Notes: a model not told the origin generated them from the sequence alone. A stretch of 64,000 nt of DNA from Candidatus Enterococcus courvalinii (GCF_017315945.1 NZ_JAFLWI010000015.1:1-64000), one strand, 5' to 3'; counted from the stretch's first letter, positions 47,532-57,492 are shown. Numbers and translations: made by a program.

Positions 47532-49475
47532 ATGAAAAAAATTGTTGCAATCACATCTTGTCCAGTTGGAATTGCCCATACATATATGGCTGCTGAAAAT
47601 TTAGAAAAAGCTGGGAAAGAACTTGGTGTGGAAGTAAAAGTCGAAACACATGGGTCGATTGGTGTGGAGAATGAACTTACAGCAAGTGACATCAAAGAAG
47701 CAGCGGGTGTCATTATTGCTGCGGATACAAAAGTGGACAAATCACGTTTTGGTGGTAAACCACTAATCAATGTCGGCGTTCAAGATGGTATCCATCATGC
47801 GAATACATTAGTTGAAGATATCTTAACAGGAAAAGCGCCTATTTTTGAAAGCGCTCTGACAGATGTTTCTGCTGAAAACACCGGCGAAACAGAAGGATTA
47901 GGGAAAAAAGTTTATAAAAGTTTGATGAATGGTGTTTCTTATATGGTACCGTTCGTCGTGACCGGTGGGTTGTTGATTGCAATTTCATTGACTTTAGGTG
48001 GAACAGCAACGCCAGAAGGAATCAAAATTCCAGAAGGCACAATCTGGGCGACAATGAATAGTATTGGCGGAATCGCTATGGGATTGATGGTTCCTATTTT
48101 ATCAGCGTTTATTGCTCAGAGTATCGCGGATCGTCCGGGCTTAGTCCCAGGGTTTGTTGGCGGAATGTTGGCAGCTAATGGCGCATTATATGGAAGTGAT
48201 GCAAATGCTGGTTTCTTAGGCGGAATCATCACAGGATTTTTGGCTGGATTTATTGCGTTAGGAATCAAAAAAATTCCTGTGCCAAAAGCCTTACAATCTA
48301 TTATGCCGATTATCGTCATTCCGATTTTAGGTTCGTTGGCAGTTGGTTTTGTCTTCATCTATGTTATTGGTGAACCAGTTGCACTTTTATTTAATTCATT
48401 GACACAATTCTTAGCAGGTATGCAAGGTGGTAGTGAAGTTGTTTTAGCTATGATTCTTGGTGCAATGATTGCTTTTGATATGGGTGGACCATTTAACAAG
48501 GTTGCGTTCTTATTTGGCTCAGGCTTGATTGCTGAAGGAAACTATTCAATCATGGGACCAATTGCAGTTGCGATTTGTATTCCTCCTTTAGCGTTAGGTT
48601 TAGCTTCATTGATCTTGAAAACGAAATTTACAAAAACTGAACGTGAAGCAGGAAAAGCTTCGTTAGCAATGGGGTTATTTGGTATCACAGAAGGTGCGAT
48701 TCCATTTGCTTCAACAGACCCACTACGTGTTATTCCAAGTATTGTAGTCGGCGCGATGACGGGTAGTGTAATTGCAATGCTTTCAGGTGTAACTGACCAT
48801 GTTGCACATGGTGGACCAATCGTGGCTGTGTTAGGTGCAGTTGATCATGTGGCAATGTTCTTTGCGGCAGTAATTGCTGGAATCGCAGTAACTGTTTTAA
48901 TGTTAAGAATTTTGAAACCAACTTTACAAGCAACACCAGTTGTTGCGACACCAAATGGCGCAATGCGCCTGGACGAAGTAGAAGGCGAAGAAATGAAAAC
49001 GCCAGTTGCTTCAACAAACTTTGATTCAATCACAGAAATTATGACAGATGAAACGATTGTTTTAGACACAACTGAAACAACAAAAGATACCGTTATTGAA
49101 GATCTGGTCCAACGTCTAGGTAAAACAGGTCACATGACAGATGCAGCTGGGTTTAAACAAGCAATCTATACTCGGGAAAATGAAAGCACAACTGGAATTG
49201 GGATGGGTATCGCGATCCCTCATGGTAAATCAGCCTATGTTACAAAACCAACACTTGCTTTTGCGAGAAGTCAGCAAGGAATCGATTGGCAATCGCTTGA
49301 TGGGGAACCGGCACATTTGATTTTCATGATCGCTGTTCCGGAAAATAGCCAAGGAGATATGCACCTAAAAATTCTCCAACGTCTTTCACGTAAACTAATG
49401 GATGACGACTTCCGTCAAGCGCTAATGGAAGCACCAAATAAAGCGACTGTTAATCAATTATTAAGCGAAATGTAA
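47532..49475 (+). CDS. fructose-family PTS permease, fused EIIBCA
   Basis: The product is 647 residues. EIIB is at the N-terminus (about 1-100; phosphocysteine C10 in ITSCPVGIAHTYMAAE). The fructose-type EIIC has about 8-10 membrane segments (about 125-475; GFVGGMLAANG, DMGGPFNKVAFLFG). EIIA is at the C-terminus (about 500-647; phosphohistidine near H564 in IAIPHGKS). The order B-C-A is complete. Substrates of this family include fructose, mannose-type sugars and tagatose; next to lacD and with a separate PRD regulator, tagatose is an attractive guess. GAAAGGTGGAAGAAAG precedes the ATG. Confidence 0.93.
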   Translation: MKKIVAITSCPVGIAHTYMAAENLEKAGKELGVEVKVETHGSIGVENELTASDIKEAAGVIIAADTKVDKSRFGGKPLINVGVQDGIHHANTLVEDILTGKAPIFESALTDVSAENTGETEGLGKKVYKSLMNGVSYMVPFVVTGGLLIAISLTLGGTATPEGIKIPEGTIWATMNSIGGIAMGLMVPILSAFIAQSIADRPGLVPGFVGGMLAANGALYGSDANAGFLGGIITGFLAGFIALGIKKIPVPKALQSIMPIIVIPILGSLAVGFVFIYVIGEPVALLFNSLTQFLAGMQGGSEVVLAMILGAMIAFDMGGPFNKVAFLFGSGLIAEGNYSIMGPIAVAICIPPLALGLASLILKTKFTKTEREAGKASLAMGLFGITEGAIPFASTDPLRVIPSIVVGAMTGSVIAMLSGVTDHVAHGGPIVAVLGAVDHVAMFFAAVIAGIAVTVLMLRILKPTLQATPVVATPNGAMRLDEVEGEEMKTPVASTNFDSITEIMTDETIVLDTTETTKDTVIEDLVQRLGKTGHMTDAAGFKQAIYTRENESTTGIGMGIAIPHGKSAYVTKPTLAFARSQQGIDWQSLDGEPAHLIFMIAVPENSQGDMHLKILQRLSRKLMDDDFRQALMEAPNKATVNQLLSEM

Positions 49476-49484
49476 CATAAGATG

Positions 49485-49537
49485 AAAAATCGACTGTGAT
49501 GAGACATAATAGATGTGTTATCATAGTCGATTTTTTT
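49485..49537 (+). terminator. terminator between the PTS gene and its regulator gene
   Basis: AAAATCGACTGTGAT pairs with ATCATAGTCGATTTT across a long loop before a T run. Confidence 0.82.
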
Positions 49538-49562
49538 ATTCAGGAAGGAGCTCCTTTTCTTA

Positions 49563-51485
49563 ATGAATCAACGCCAGCAATCTTTAATTTACCAATTAAT
49601 AAAAAGTAATAGTTATTTAACAACCAAAGAATTAGCAACGTGCTTCCAAGTTTCTGAGCGCACGATCCATAGTGATTTAAATAAAATCGAAGACTGGCTG
49701 AATGCACATCAGTTACCTTTGATTATTGAAAGAAAAAAGGGAACAGGTATTTTACTGGTTGGCTTACCTCATGAAAAAGATCAAGTCAAACGTCTGTTGA
49801 ACGAAAATGATGAAACTGAGTTGGAAAGAAGTCAGTTACGCCAATTATTGATTTTTCATTTGCTAGTTGCAAAAGATGGTCTAAGTCTTGAAGAATTAGC
49901 GGAAAAGTTATTCGTTGGTCGCCGTACAATTAGAAAAGAATTAACAGATTTGCAAAGTTTTTTCCAACAGCATCATTTGTCCTTAGTGTCAAAAACTAAA
50001 CTAGGTACATTTATCACGGGGGACGAGCAAGAAAAAAGACAATTACTGGTAAAAAACTTGCGTAATATGCAAAAGACAGATCCACAAAGTCCATCCTTAA
50101 AGGAATTTTTTGCGAAGGATACACTAAAAGTAATCCAACACACGTTGCGGGATGTTTTCTATGAAAATCAGTTAGAGGAACCCGCAGGCTTGTCTACGGT
50201 TGAGATCCATATTTACTTTATGTTGGAACGCATGAAGCAACTGCAAAAAGTCAAATTGAGTGAAGATGAAAATGAAGCAGTCAATCATACGCAAGCGCAA
50301 AAAATCAGTAGCCAAGTCTTAGCCAAGCTAGCAAACGTGTATCCCATTGAATTTTCACCGGATGAAATCAACTATTTAGCGTTAAGAATTGCTAATTTAT
50401 TTTCTAAGTCGCAGTCTGCTGCACGTTTTCAAGGTGAAGCAGATGAACTAGCCATTCATTTAATTGATCAAGTGGAACAATTTTTAGATTATTCATTGAA
50501 AGAAGATCAACTTTTAGCACAAAATTTGAGTTCTCACTTATCTTCTACTTATTTTCGGTTGAATTATGGATTAACGATTTCCAATCCTTTAACGAAAAAT
50601 GTTTTTAGCACGTATACGCAATTATTTTTAGTTCTTCAATTGATTTTGGAAGATTATTTTGATAAAGAACCTTTTTATGTGCCACAAGATGAGATTGCTT
50701 ATTTGACGATCCATTTCCAAGCGGCAATTGAGCGTCACCAACATCAAAAAAGTCGGAGATATCAAACGATTTTAGTTAGTGAATATTCAAAAGCAATGGC
50801 AACTTTTCTTGAGGCAAGGCTGGATCGTGAACTTCCTGAATTGACGATTCTGGATTTAATTGAATATAGTCCTGAGCTGAAGCTTGAAGAATTTCCACCG
50901 GTTGATTTTATTTTGACAACATTACCTTTTCAACATGAAAGCATTCCGGTAATTGAAATCTCACCGATGATTACGGAAACCGATTTATCGAGATTAGCAA
51001 AATATATGTTAGAACATGTACCAAACAAACGAACAAAAACATTTGATTTGGCAAGCTTTACGAATCCGTTTTTGATTTTCTCGCATTTGGATCTGACAGA
51101 TCCAACAGAAATCTTGTCCTTTATGGGAAATGTTCTAGTTGAAAATCAATATGTTTACCCGGAATTCATTGAATCTGTTTTAGAACGTGATCGGCATTCA
51201 AGTACAAGGGTTGCTTCGCTGGTAACACTTCCTCATGGCAATCCATTTTATGTCAAGCATTCAACGATTTCAATTGCGACGATGAAGCAGCCCATTACTT
51301 GGCACGGGGAACAGATTTGTGTTGTTCTGCTGTTGGCAGTCAAGAAAAATGATTTGAAACATCCAGAATTCAAAAAATTATTCTCTGTCATCCATTATTT
51401 GGAAAAACAACCTGAACGTATGAATCAACTATTGCAAACAGATCATCCGTTAGAAATCTTAACACTGTTGTCTAGTTATGAGTAA
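49563..51485 (+). CDS. PRD-containing transcriptional activator (BglG/MtlR-like) with EIIB- and EIIA-like domains
   Basis: The 640-residue protein has N-terminal winged helices (about 1-60, KELATCFQVSERTIHSDLNKIEDWL, and a second near 95-150, LAEKLFVGRRTIRKELTDL). Two PTS regulation domains follow (about 180-290 and 295-400), then an EIIB-like segment (about 400-490) and a C-terminal EIIA-like domain with a possible phosphohistidine near H558 in VTLPHGNPFY. Such proteins sense PTS phosphorylation and activate the cognate operon. The EIIB-like segment lacks an obvious phosphocysteine. GGAAGGAGCTCC precedes the ATG. It follows the EIIBCA gene it probably controls. Confidence 0.92.
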   Translation: MNQRQQSLIYQLIKSNSYLTTKELATCFQVSERTIHSDLNKIEDWLNAHQLPLIIERKKGTGILLVGLPHEKDQVKRLLNENDETELERSQLRQLLIFHLLVAKDGLSLEELAEKLFVGRRTIRKELTDLQSFFQQHHLSLVSKTKLGTFITGDEQEKRQLLVKNLRNMQKTDPQSPSLKEFFAKDTLKVIQHTLRDVFYENQLEEPAGLSTVEIHIYFMLERMKQLQKVKLSEDENEAVNHTQAQKISSQVLAKLANVYPIEFSPDEINYLALRIANLFSKSQSAARFQGEADELAIHLIDQVEQFLDYSLKEDQLLAQNLSSHLSSTYFRLNYGLTISNPLTKNVFSTYTQLFLVLQLILEDYFDKEPFYVPQDEIAYLTIHFQAAIERHQHQKSRRYQTILVSEYSKAMATFLEARLDRELPELTILDLIEYSPELKLEEFPPVDFILTTLPFQHESIPVIEISPMITETDLSRLAKYMLEHVPNKRTKTFDLASFTNPFLIFSHLDLTDPTEILSFMGNVLVENQYVYPEFIESVLERDRHSSTRVASLVTLPHGNPFYVKHSTISIATMKQPITWHGEQICVVLLLAVKKNDLKHPEFKKLFSVIHYLEKQPERMNQLLQTDHPLEILTLLSSYE

Positions 51486-51639
51486 AAGGTAAGCAAAGTT
51501 AAGAATGATTGAACATATTTTTTGAAATAGTAGATGTTTTTTTATCGTTGGATTTGTTTCATCTGTTTCTTTTAGAAATATTCTGCTACTTCATTGACAA
51601 AATATTTGTATTATAAAAGAAGTATGGTATCATTAAGTT

Positions 51640-51710
51640 AGTTCGAATTATTAGATTTTCTTAAGGTAACACTGCCCGTTAGTGAAGTTTCAGGCAGTGT
51701 TACTTTTTTT
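51640..51710 (+). ncRNA. candidate small RNA or attenuated leader
   Basis: A promoter-like TGGTATCAT at 51625-51633 would start a transcript near 51640 that ends at the hairpin 51666-51710, giving an RNA of about 70 nt that encodes nothing recognisable. Confidence 0.35.
51666..51710 (+). terminator. orphan Rho-independent terminator
   Basis: GTAACACTGCC pairs with GGCAGTGTTAC around a 16-nt loop, followed by seven T. It lies 180 bp after the PRD regulator stop, further than usual for that gene. Confidence 0.88.
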
Positions 51711-51908
51711 GTTTATTTATGAAATAAAGTTAGTTAAAATGTTATTATAAGAATAACGATGTGTTTTTTTAGTAAAGAGTTCTTTTCTTAGTTACGGCAA
51801 TCATTTTAACAAAAGGAATATGTTAAAACAGTCAAAACAGAGCTGGATGTTATTGTATCCATAAATAAGAAATAAATTTGGAAAAGTTAAGGAATATGGG
51901 TGAATAGA

Positions 51909-52133
51909 ATGAACCATTTAGTTGACGGGATGTTTGAAATCTTATTTTTTGAATCAAACAGTCGAAATAAACTTCATTTATTTAAGTATTTGGTCATGCA
52001 AGAACAAAAAATTTCATTAAAAGATATAGCAAAACAATTTAGTATTTTCACAGATATGGAAGAAATGGTGGTTGGCAATCACACAATTGCACCATTAGAT
52101 AAAAATGGAATTGGTTATTTAGTTGTGAAATAA
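51909..52133 (+). CDS. short HTH-like protein, probable remnant of a larger regulator
   Basis: The product is about 74 residues. The middle part (KLHLFKYLVMQEQKISLKDIAKQFSI) resembles the first helix-turn-helix of Mga/PRD-type regulators, but the reading frame stops soon after, so no effector domain is present. GGGTGA lies just before the ATG at 51909; a GTG at 51900 is an alternative start. It may be a decayed regulator gene or a genuine small DNA-binding protein; its strong downstream terminator favours expression. Confidence 0.5.
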   Translation: MNHLVDGMFEILFFESNSRNKLHLFKYLVMQEQKISLKDIAKQFSIFTDMEEMVVGNHTIAPLDKNGIGYLVVK

Positions 52134-52151
52134 TTAATTGAATAAATGCTT

Positions 52152-52199
52152 AGAAAGCCACACACTCTTTTGTGAAAAGGAATGTGTGGCTTCTTTTTT
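52152..52199 (+). terminator. terminator after the short HTH gene
   Basis: AGAAAGCCACACA pairs with TGTGTGGCTTCT before a T run. Confidence 0.88.
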
Positions 52200-52274
52200 G
52201 AGTGACAGGATTCTGTTGCAAACGCATGAGCTGTGATAAACTAGGGTGGAGTAGAAAAATGGAGGAATGAGTAA

Positions 52275-52550
52275 ATGCAAGATTACCAATATCCAATTGA
52301 TTTAGATTGGACAACGGATGAAATGGTGACCGTAATGAATATGTGGGAAGCCCTAGAAAAAGCAAACGAAGCTGGTATTAATAATGAAAATTTTTTAGCT
52401 GCTTATCAGCAGTTTAAGACAGTAGTGAAATCCATTGGAGAAGAAAAACGATTAGGTCGAGAGTTTGAAAAGGTATCGGGTTATTCGCTTTATCGAACAG
52501 TCCAAATGGCAAAAAAAAATCAGAAAAAAACTTTGAAGATGAATGGGTGA
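52275..52550 (+). CDS. UPF0223 family protein (YktA-like)
   Basis: The 91-residue helical cytoplasmic protein starts MQDYQYPIDLDWTTDEMVTV and continues with WEALEKANEAGI and FEKVSGYSLYRTVQ, the pattern of the UPF0223 family (B. subtilis YktA). Function is unknown. GGAGGAATGAGTAA precedes the ATG. It overlaps or abuts the inositol-phosphatase gene, as in the yktA-yktC region of Bacillus. Confidence 0.9.
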   Translation: MQDYQYPIDLDWTTDEMVTVMNMWEALEKANEAGINNENFLAAYQQFKTVVKSIGEEKRLGREFEKVSGYSLYRTVQMAKKNQKKTLKMNG

Positions 52551-52555
52551 ACCAA

Positions 52556-53320
52556 ATGGAACCAATAATTCACGAAATCAAAAGTTGGTTGCTTGAAGCA
52601 GGCGAAAAAATCAAAGCGAGTGAAAGGCAACAACTAACAGTCTTTGAAAAAACAAATCGAAAAGACTTAGTCACGAATATGGATCAAAAAATTCAACAAT
52701 TTTTAGTTCAAAAAATCATGGCATTTGATCCAGAAGCAAAAGTATTAGCTGAAGAAGATGGCTACAATGAATTAACTGATTTAACTGGACGGGTATTTAT
52801 TATTGACCCCATTGACGGAACACTTAATTTTGTGATGGAAGGCGAAAATTTTTGTATCATGCTAGCTATGTATGAAAATGGCGTAGGGCTATTAGGATTT
52901 ATTTACGACGTGATGCGAGATGAGTTGTATTGGGGCGGACATGGAATAGGCGTTTATCAAAATGATTTGCAACTTCTTAAGCCTGAAGATAAAACGTTAG
53001 AGGTTGGATTGTTAGGAATGAATGGCTATTTATTTGCCCATAATAAGTTTAATATTCGAACGATTGGCGAAGAAAGTATGGGTGTCAGAATCACTGGGTG
53101 TGCGGGTTTGGAAATGATTGCAATGCTCAAAGGAAATCATATTGGCTATTTGTCAAACTTGAGTCCATGGGATTATGCAGCTGGTTGTGTTTTGCTAAAG
53201 GAATTCGATTTCTTCTATAGTAATATGAGCGGAGAGCAGTTAGCTTTTCATGGACGCGAATTGTTTGTCGCAGCAACGCCTAAAGCGTTCCAGCAAATCC
53301 ACTCATTATTAGAGATGTGA
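52556..53320 (+). CDS. inositol monophosphatase family protein (YktC-like)
   Basis: The product is a 254-residue Mg-dependent phosphatase. The metal-binding motifs are EEDGYNE and IDPIDGTLNF near residue 84, and the C-terminal WDYAAGCVLLKE. Substrates in bacteria include inositol-1-P, NADP or PAP; the specific one here is unknown. The ATG at 52556 has GGGTGA just upstream; a GTG at 52547, overlapping the stop of the preceding gene, is an alternative start. Confidence 0.93.
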   Translation: MEPIIHEIKSWLLEAGEKIKASERQQLTVFEKTNRKDLVTNMDQKIQQFLVQKIMAFDPEAKVLAEEDGYNELTDLTGRVFIIDPIDGTLNFVMEGENFCIMLAMYENGVGLLGFIYDVMRDELYWGGHGIGVYQNDLQLLKPEDKTLEVGLLGMNGYLFAHNKFNIRTIGEESMGVRITGCAGLEMIAMLKGNHIGYLSNLSPWDYAAGCVLLKEFDFFYSNMSGEQLAFHGRELFVAATPKAFQQIHSLLEM

Positions 53321-53514
53321 CTAGTGGCAAATGAAACTTACAAACTGGAAAGTGGGATTTTTCGTGATGAAAATGAAAAAAAGTTGATAGTTTATTAAGT
53401 TTCGCGAAAAAATGAAAACATTTCACTATATTTCATGAAAAAAGTTTGCTATAATAAGCAGTCGAGTAAATTGCCCTGTCAGAAATAAACTGATAAAAGA
53501 AGGAGTTAGTTACA

Positions 53515-55344
53515 TTGAATTATAGAAACGATATCCGTAACGTAGCAATTATTGCCCACGTCGATCACGGAAAAACAACATTAGTTGATGAGTTATTGAA
53601 ACAATCAGATACATTAGACGCACATACACAATTACAAGAACGTGCGATGGATTCAAATGCTTTAGAAAAAGAACGTGGAATCACAATCTTAGCTAAAAAT
53701 ACAGCTGTTGATTATAAAGGTATCCGCGTAAACATCATGGATACACCTGGACACGCGGACTTCGGTGGAGAAGTTGAACGTATCATGAAAATGGTTGATG
53801 GCGTAGTTTTAGTTGTTGATGCTTACGAAGGTACAATGCCTCAAACACGTTTTGTTTTGAAAAAAGCTTTAGAACAACATATTACACCAATCGTTGTTGT
53901 GAACAAAATTGACAAACCATCTGCTCGCCCTGAACACGTTGTTGATGAAGTGCTTGAACTATTCATCGAATTAGGTGCGGATGATGACCAATTAGATTTC
54001 CCAGTTATTTATGCATCTGCATTAAACGGAACTTCAAGCTTGTCTGATGATCCTGCAGATCAAGAAGAAACAATGGCGCCAATTTTTGATACAATTGTTG
54101 AAAAAATTCCGGCACCAGTTGATAATAGTGACGAACCATTACAATTCCAAGTCTCATTGCTTGATTACAATGATTACGTTGGACGTATCGGTATTGGTCG
54201 TGTATTCCGTGGAACCATCAAGGTTGGTGACCAAGTAGCTTTGATGAAACTTGATGGAACAGTTAAAAAATTCCGTGTAACAAAATTATTTGGTTTCTTT
54301 GGACTAAAACGTTTAGAAATCGAAGAAGCAAAAGCTGGAGATTTGATTGCTGTATCTGGTATGGAAGATATCTTCGTTGGAGAAACTGTTACACCAGTTG
54401 ACCATCAAGATGCTTTACCAATTTTACACATTGATGAACCAACTTTACAAATGACATTCTTAGTTAATAATTCACCATTCGCAGGTCGTGAAGGTAAATA
54501 TGTAACAGCTAGAAAAATCGAAGAACGTCTAATGGCTGAATTGCAAACAGACGTGTCTCTACGTGTTGACCCAACAAATTCACCTGACGCTTGGACTGTT
54601 TCAGGACGTGGGGAATTACATTTGTCAATCTTGATTGAAACAATGCGTCGTGAAGGCTATGAATTACAAGTGTCACGTCCAGAAGTTATCGAAAAAGAAA
54701 TCGATGGCGTGAAATGTGAACCTTTTGAACGTGTACAAATCGACACACCAGAAGAATACATGGGTAGCGTGATTGAATCATTAAGCTTGCGTAAAGGTGA
54801 AATGCAAGATATGGTTCATACTGGAAATGGCCAAATTCGTTTGACTTTCTTAACACCAGCACGTGGCTTGATTGGTTACTCAACAGAATTCCTTTCAATG
54901 ACTCGTGGATATGGTATCATGAACCACACATTCGACCAATATTTACCAATGTTAGCTGGTCAAATTGGTGGACGTCACCAAGGTGCATTGGTTTCTATTG
55001 ATACTGGTAAAGCAACTACTTACTCAATCATGAGTATTGAAGAACGCGGAACAGTCTTTGTAGAACCAGGTACAGATGTTTATGAAGGTATGATCATTGG
55101 CGAAAATAGCCGTGATAATGACTTAACAGTTAACATTACCAAAGCAAAACAAATGACTAATGTTCGTTCTGCTAATAAGGATCAAACTTCTGTCATCAAA
55201 AAGCCTAAGCAATTAACACTTGAAGAATCACTTGAATTCTTGAATGATGATGAGTACTGTGAAGTAACGCCAGAATCAATTCGTTTGAGAAAACATATCT
55301 TAAACAAAAATGCTCGTGAAAAAGCATCTAAAAAGAAAAAATAA
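53515..55344 (+). CDS. typA: ribosome-associated GTPase TypA/BipA
   Basis: This translational GTPase of the EF-G family acts in ribosome assembly and stress adaptation. The 609-residue length is standard. G motifs are AHVDHGKTT near residues 15-23, [13 protein letters not shown] near 76-83, [12 protein letters not shown] and SALNG. The C-terminal half contains the TypA-specific segments [19 protein letters not shown]. The start is TTG, with AAGGAG upstream. An extended -10, TGCTATAAT (53447-53455), is its probable promoter. Confidence 0.97.
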   Translation: MNYRNDIRNVAIIAHVDHGKTTLVDELLKQSDTLDAHTQLQERAMDSNALEKERGITILAKNTAVDYKGIRVNIMDTPGHADFGGEVERIMKMVDGVVLVVDAYEGTMPQTRFVLKKALEQHITPIVVVNKIDKPSARPEHVVDEVLELFIELGADDDQLDFPVIYASALNGTSSLSDDPADQEETMAPIFDTIVEKIPAPVDNSDEPLQFQVSLLDYNDYVGRIGIGRVFRGTIKVGDQVALMKLDGTVKKFRVTKLFGFFGLKRLEIEEAKAGDLIAVSGMEDIFVGETVTPVDHQDALPILHIDEPTLQMTFLVNNSPFAGREGKYVTARKIEERLMAELQTDVSLRVDPTNSPDAWTVSGRGELHLSILIETMRREGYELQVSRPEVIEKEIDGVKCEPFERVQIDTPEEYMGSVIESLSLRKGEMQDMVHTGNGQIRLTFLTPARGLIGYSTEFLSMTRGYGIMNHTFDQYLPMLAGQIGGRHQGALVSIDTGKATTYSIMSIEERGTVFVEPGTDVYEGMIIGENSRDNDLTVNITKAKQMTNVRSANKDQTSVIKKPKQLTLEESLEFLNDDEYCEVTPESIRLRKHILNKNAREKASKKKK

Positions 55345-55367
55345 TTCATTGATGAATGAATAATCTT

Positions 55368-55402
55368 AAGGCCAGCTCGTTCAAAATGAGCTGGTCTTTT
55401 TT
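55368..55402 (+). terminator. terminator of typA
   Basis: AAGGCCAGCTC pairs with GAGCTGGTCTT before a T run. Confidence 0.9.
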
Positions 55403-55585
55403 CATCTGTGGAGAAGTGAAAAAGAAAAAGAAGGAAAGTCTCGTTAAAACAGATAAGAACTTTTAAAAGTTCTTTAAAAGTTTCGAAATACGCACAAAAA
55501 TGTTTCATATAGTTGGTTTGTTTCATGATAGACACTTGTACTGTATTGCATCTCGAAGTAAACTAAAAAAGAAAGGAGTCATAAT

Positions 55586-57334
55586 ATGTATGAAGTATTA
55601 AAAAAATATTTTGGCTATGAACAATTTCGTCCTGGGCAGCAAGAAATCATTCAAAAAATTTTTGATCAACAAGATGTATTAGGCATCATGCCGACTGGTA
55701 GTGGGAAATCAATTTGTTATCAGCTACCAGCAATTATGATGGATGGACTAACAATCGTTGTGTCACCTTTGATTTCCTTGATGAAAGATCAAGTCGACGC
55801 AGCAAACCAGCTAGGTATTCCTGCGACATTTATCAACAGTTCTTTAACAGGAAAAGAGACAGCTGAAAGATTTCATTTATTGAATCACAATCAATGTAAA
55901 TTACTCTATGTTGCACCGGAACGTTTTATTATGCCTGATTTTCAGCAGGTAATGAGCGATTGGAAAGTTGAATTGATTGCAATCGATGAAGCACATTGTA
56001 TTTCACAATGGGGGCACGATTTTCGTCCAAGCTATTTGCAAATGGCTGAAGTTTTGACCCAGTTACCGAGTCGTCCAGTCATCGTAGCATTGACAGCTAC
56101 AGCAACTACTCAAGTGGCTACAGATATCAAAAGACTTTTAAAAATCCCTGACAACAATCATATTCAAACCGGTTTTGCTCGAGAAAATTTAACCTTTCAA
56201 GTAATCAAAGATCAAAAAAAGGAACAATACTTAATTGAATATTTAAAAATAAATAAAAATCAATCTGGAATTATTTATGCGGCAACACGAAAAGAAGTGG
56301 ATCGTGTGTATCATTTGTTACAAAAGTTTGAGTTTTCAGTTGGACGCTATCATGGTGGATTAAATGAACGGGAGCGAACTGAAATGCAAGAAGCATTTTT
56401 ATTTGACCGTATTCAGTTGATTGTAGCAACTAATGCTTTTGGTATGGGGATCAATAAAAGCAACGTTCGCTTCGTGATCCATTATCAAATTCCTGGATCG
56501 TTAGAAGCCTACTATCAAGAAGCAGGACGAGCAGGACGAGATGGATTGCCAAGTGAAGCAATTTTGTTGTTTGCTGCTCAAGATATTCAAGTCCAAAAAT
56601 TTTTTATCCAACAATCACAGCGTGACGAAGGGCAAAAACAAAAAGAATACGAGAAATTAAAAGCAATGACTGAATATGCATATATTGAGTCATGTTTGCA
56701 ACAATATATCTTAGCTTATTTTGGCGAAAAAAGTACGCCTTGTAATCGATGTGGGAACTGTCTAGATGATCGTGAGCTAATTGAAGTAACGACTGAAGCG
56801 CAAATGGTTCTGTCTTGTCTTAAAAGAATGGGCGAAGCTTACGGGAAACAGCTTTTGATGAAAGTCTTGGCGGGTTCTAAAGAACAGAAAGTAAAAACGT
56901 TAGGATTTCAACAGTTGTCGACCTATGGACTATTGAAGAAGCAATCTCAAAAAGATATTTTACAACTCATTGAATATTTGATTTCAAGTGGTTATCTGTT
57001 ATCTGTGACAGGTGAGTTTCCAGTACTTAAAGTAACGGATAAAGGCATCCAAGTGTTGAAAAATGAACAGAAAGTTTATCGAAAAGAGGCGAAAAAAGTT
57101 CGGCAATTAGCAGAGAATGATACCTTGTTTGAACAGCTTCGTGAGTTACGAACAGACTTGGCTGCCGATGCTGGAGTGCCACCTTATGTCGTTTTCTCTG
57201 ATTCAACATTGAAAGAATTAAGTCAAGTACGTCCAACAAATCGACTAGAAATGTTACAAATCAAAGGTGTTGGACAAAGCAAATTAGATAAATATGGTGA
57301 AGCATTTCTAAAAATTTTGAATGAAACGATGTAA
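55586..57334 (+). CDS. recQ: ATP-dependent DNA helicase RecQ
   Basis: This 3'-5' helicase functions in recombination and fork repair. The 582-residue protein has Walker A MPTGSGKS at 35-42, the DEAH box at 134-137 (IDEAHCISQWGHDFRP) and motif VI QEAGRAGRDG. Zinc cysteines lie in a segment near 371-392 (ending PCNRCGNCLDD), followed by the RQC winged helix and a C-terminal HRDC domain (about 505-582; QLRELRTDLAADAGVPPYVVFSD). It is slightly shorter than E. coli RecQ. AAAGGAG precedes the ATG. Confidence 0.96.
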   Translation: MYEVLKKYFGYEQFRPGQQEIIQKIFDQQDVLGIMPTGSGKSICYQLPAIMMDGLTIVVSPLISLMKDQVDAANQLGIPATFINSSLTGKETAERFHLLNHNQCKLLYVAPERFIMPDFQQVMSDWKVELIAIDEAHCISQWGHDFRPSYLQMAEVLTQLPSRPVIVALTATATTQVATDIKRLLKIPDNNHIQTGFARENLTFQVIKDQKKEQYLIEYLKINKNQSGIIYAATRKEVDRVYHLLQKFEFSVGRYHGGLNERERTEMQEAFLFDRIQLIVATNAFGMGINKSNVRFVIHYQIPGSLEAYYQEAGRAGRDGLPSEAILLFAAQDIQVQKFFIQQSQRDEGQKQKEYEKLKAMTEYAYIESCLQQYILAYFGEKSTPCNRCGNCLDDRELIEVTTEAQMVLSCLKRMGEAYGKQLLMKVLAGSKEQKVKTLGFQQLSTYGLLKKQSQKDILQLIEYLISSGYLLSVTGEFPVLKVTDKGIQVLKNEQKVYRKEAKKVRQLAENDTLFEQLRELRTDLAADAGVPPYVVFSDSTLKELSQVRPTNRLEMLQIKGVGQSKLDKYGEAFLKILNETM

Positions 57335-57451
57335 AAAGAACATAGGATGATTTGTTTGATAAAACTGATTTTTATTTTTGAAAAAAGTTTGTAAGCTGAA
57401 AAAAATCTGTGTCTATTTAAGAAAAAAATGGATAAAAAAAGCGAGGAATCC

Positions 57452-57492
57452 CTTGATTTTACTATTCGTTAAAAAATCAAGTATGTTATAAT
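57452..57492 (+). promoter_or_regulatory. promoter of ylaN-ftsW with perfect inverted repeat
   Basis: CTTGATTTT (57452-57460) and AAAATCAAG (57473-57481) form a perfect 9-bp inverted repeat with a 12-bp centre. It ends two bases before an extended -10 (TGTTATAAT, 57484-57492) and covers the -35 area, so it is a candidate operator. No T run follows that would make it a terminator. Confidence 0.5.

Larger units (their letters stand above)
51486..51899 (+). other. intergenic region with a possible small RNA
   Basis: There is no convincing ORF in this 414-bp stretch. It holds an extended -10 element (TGGTATCAT, 51625-51633) and, about 35 bp later, a strong terminator hairpin. From 51711 on it is AT-rich and featureless apart from candidate -10 sequences before the short HTH gene. 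Confidence 0.5.
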
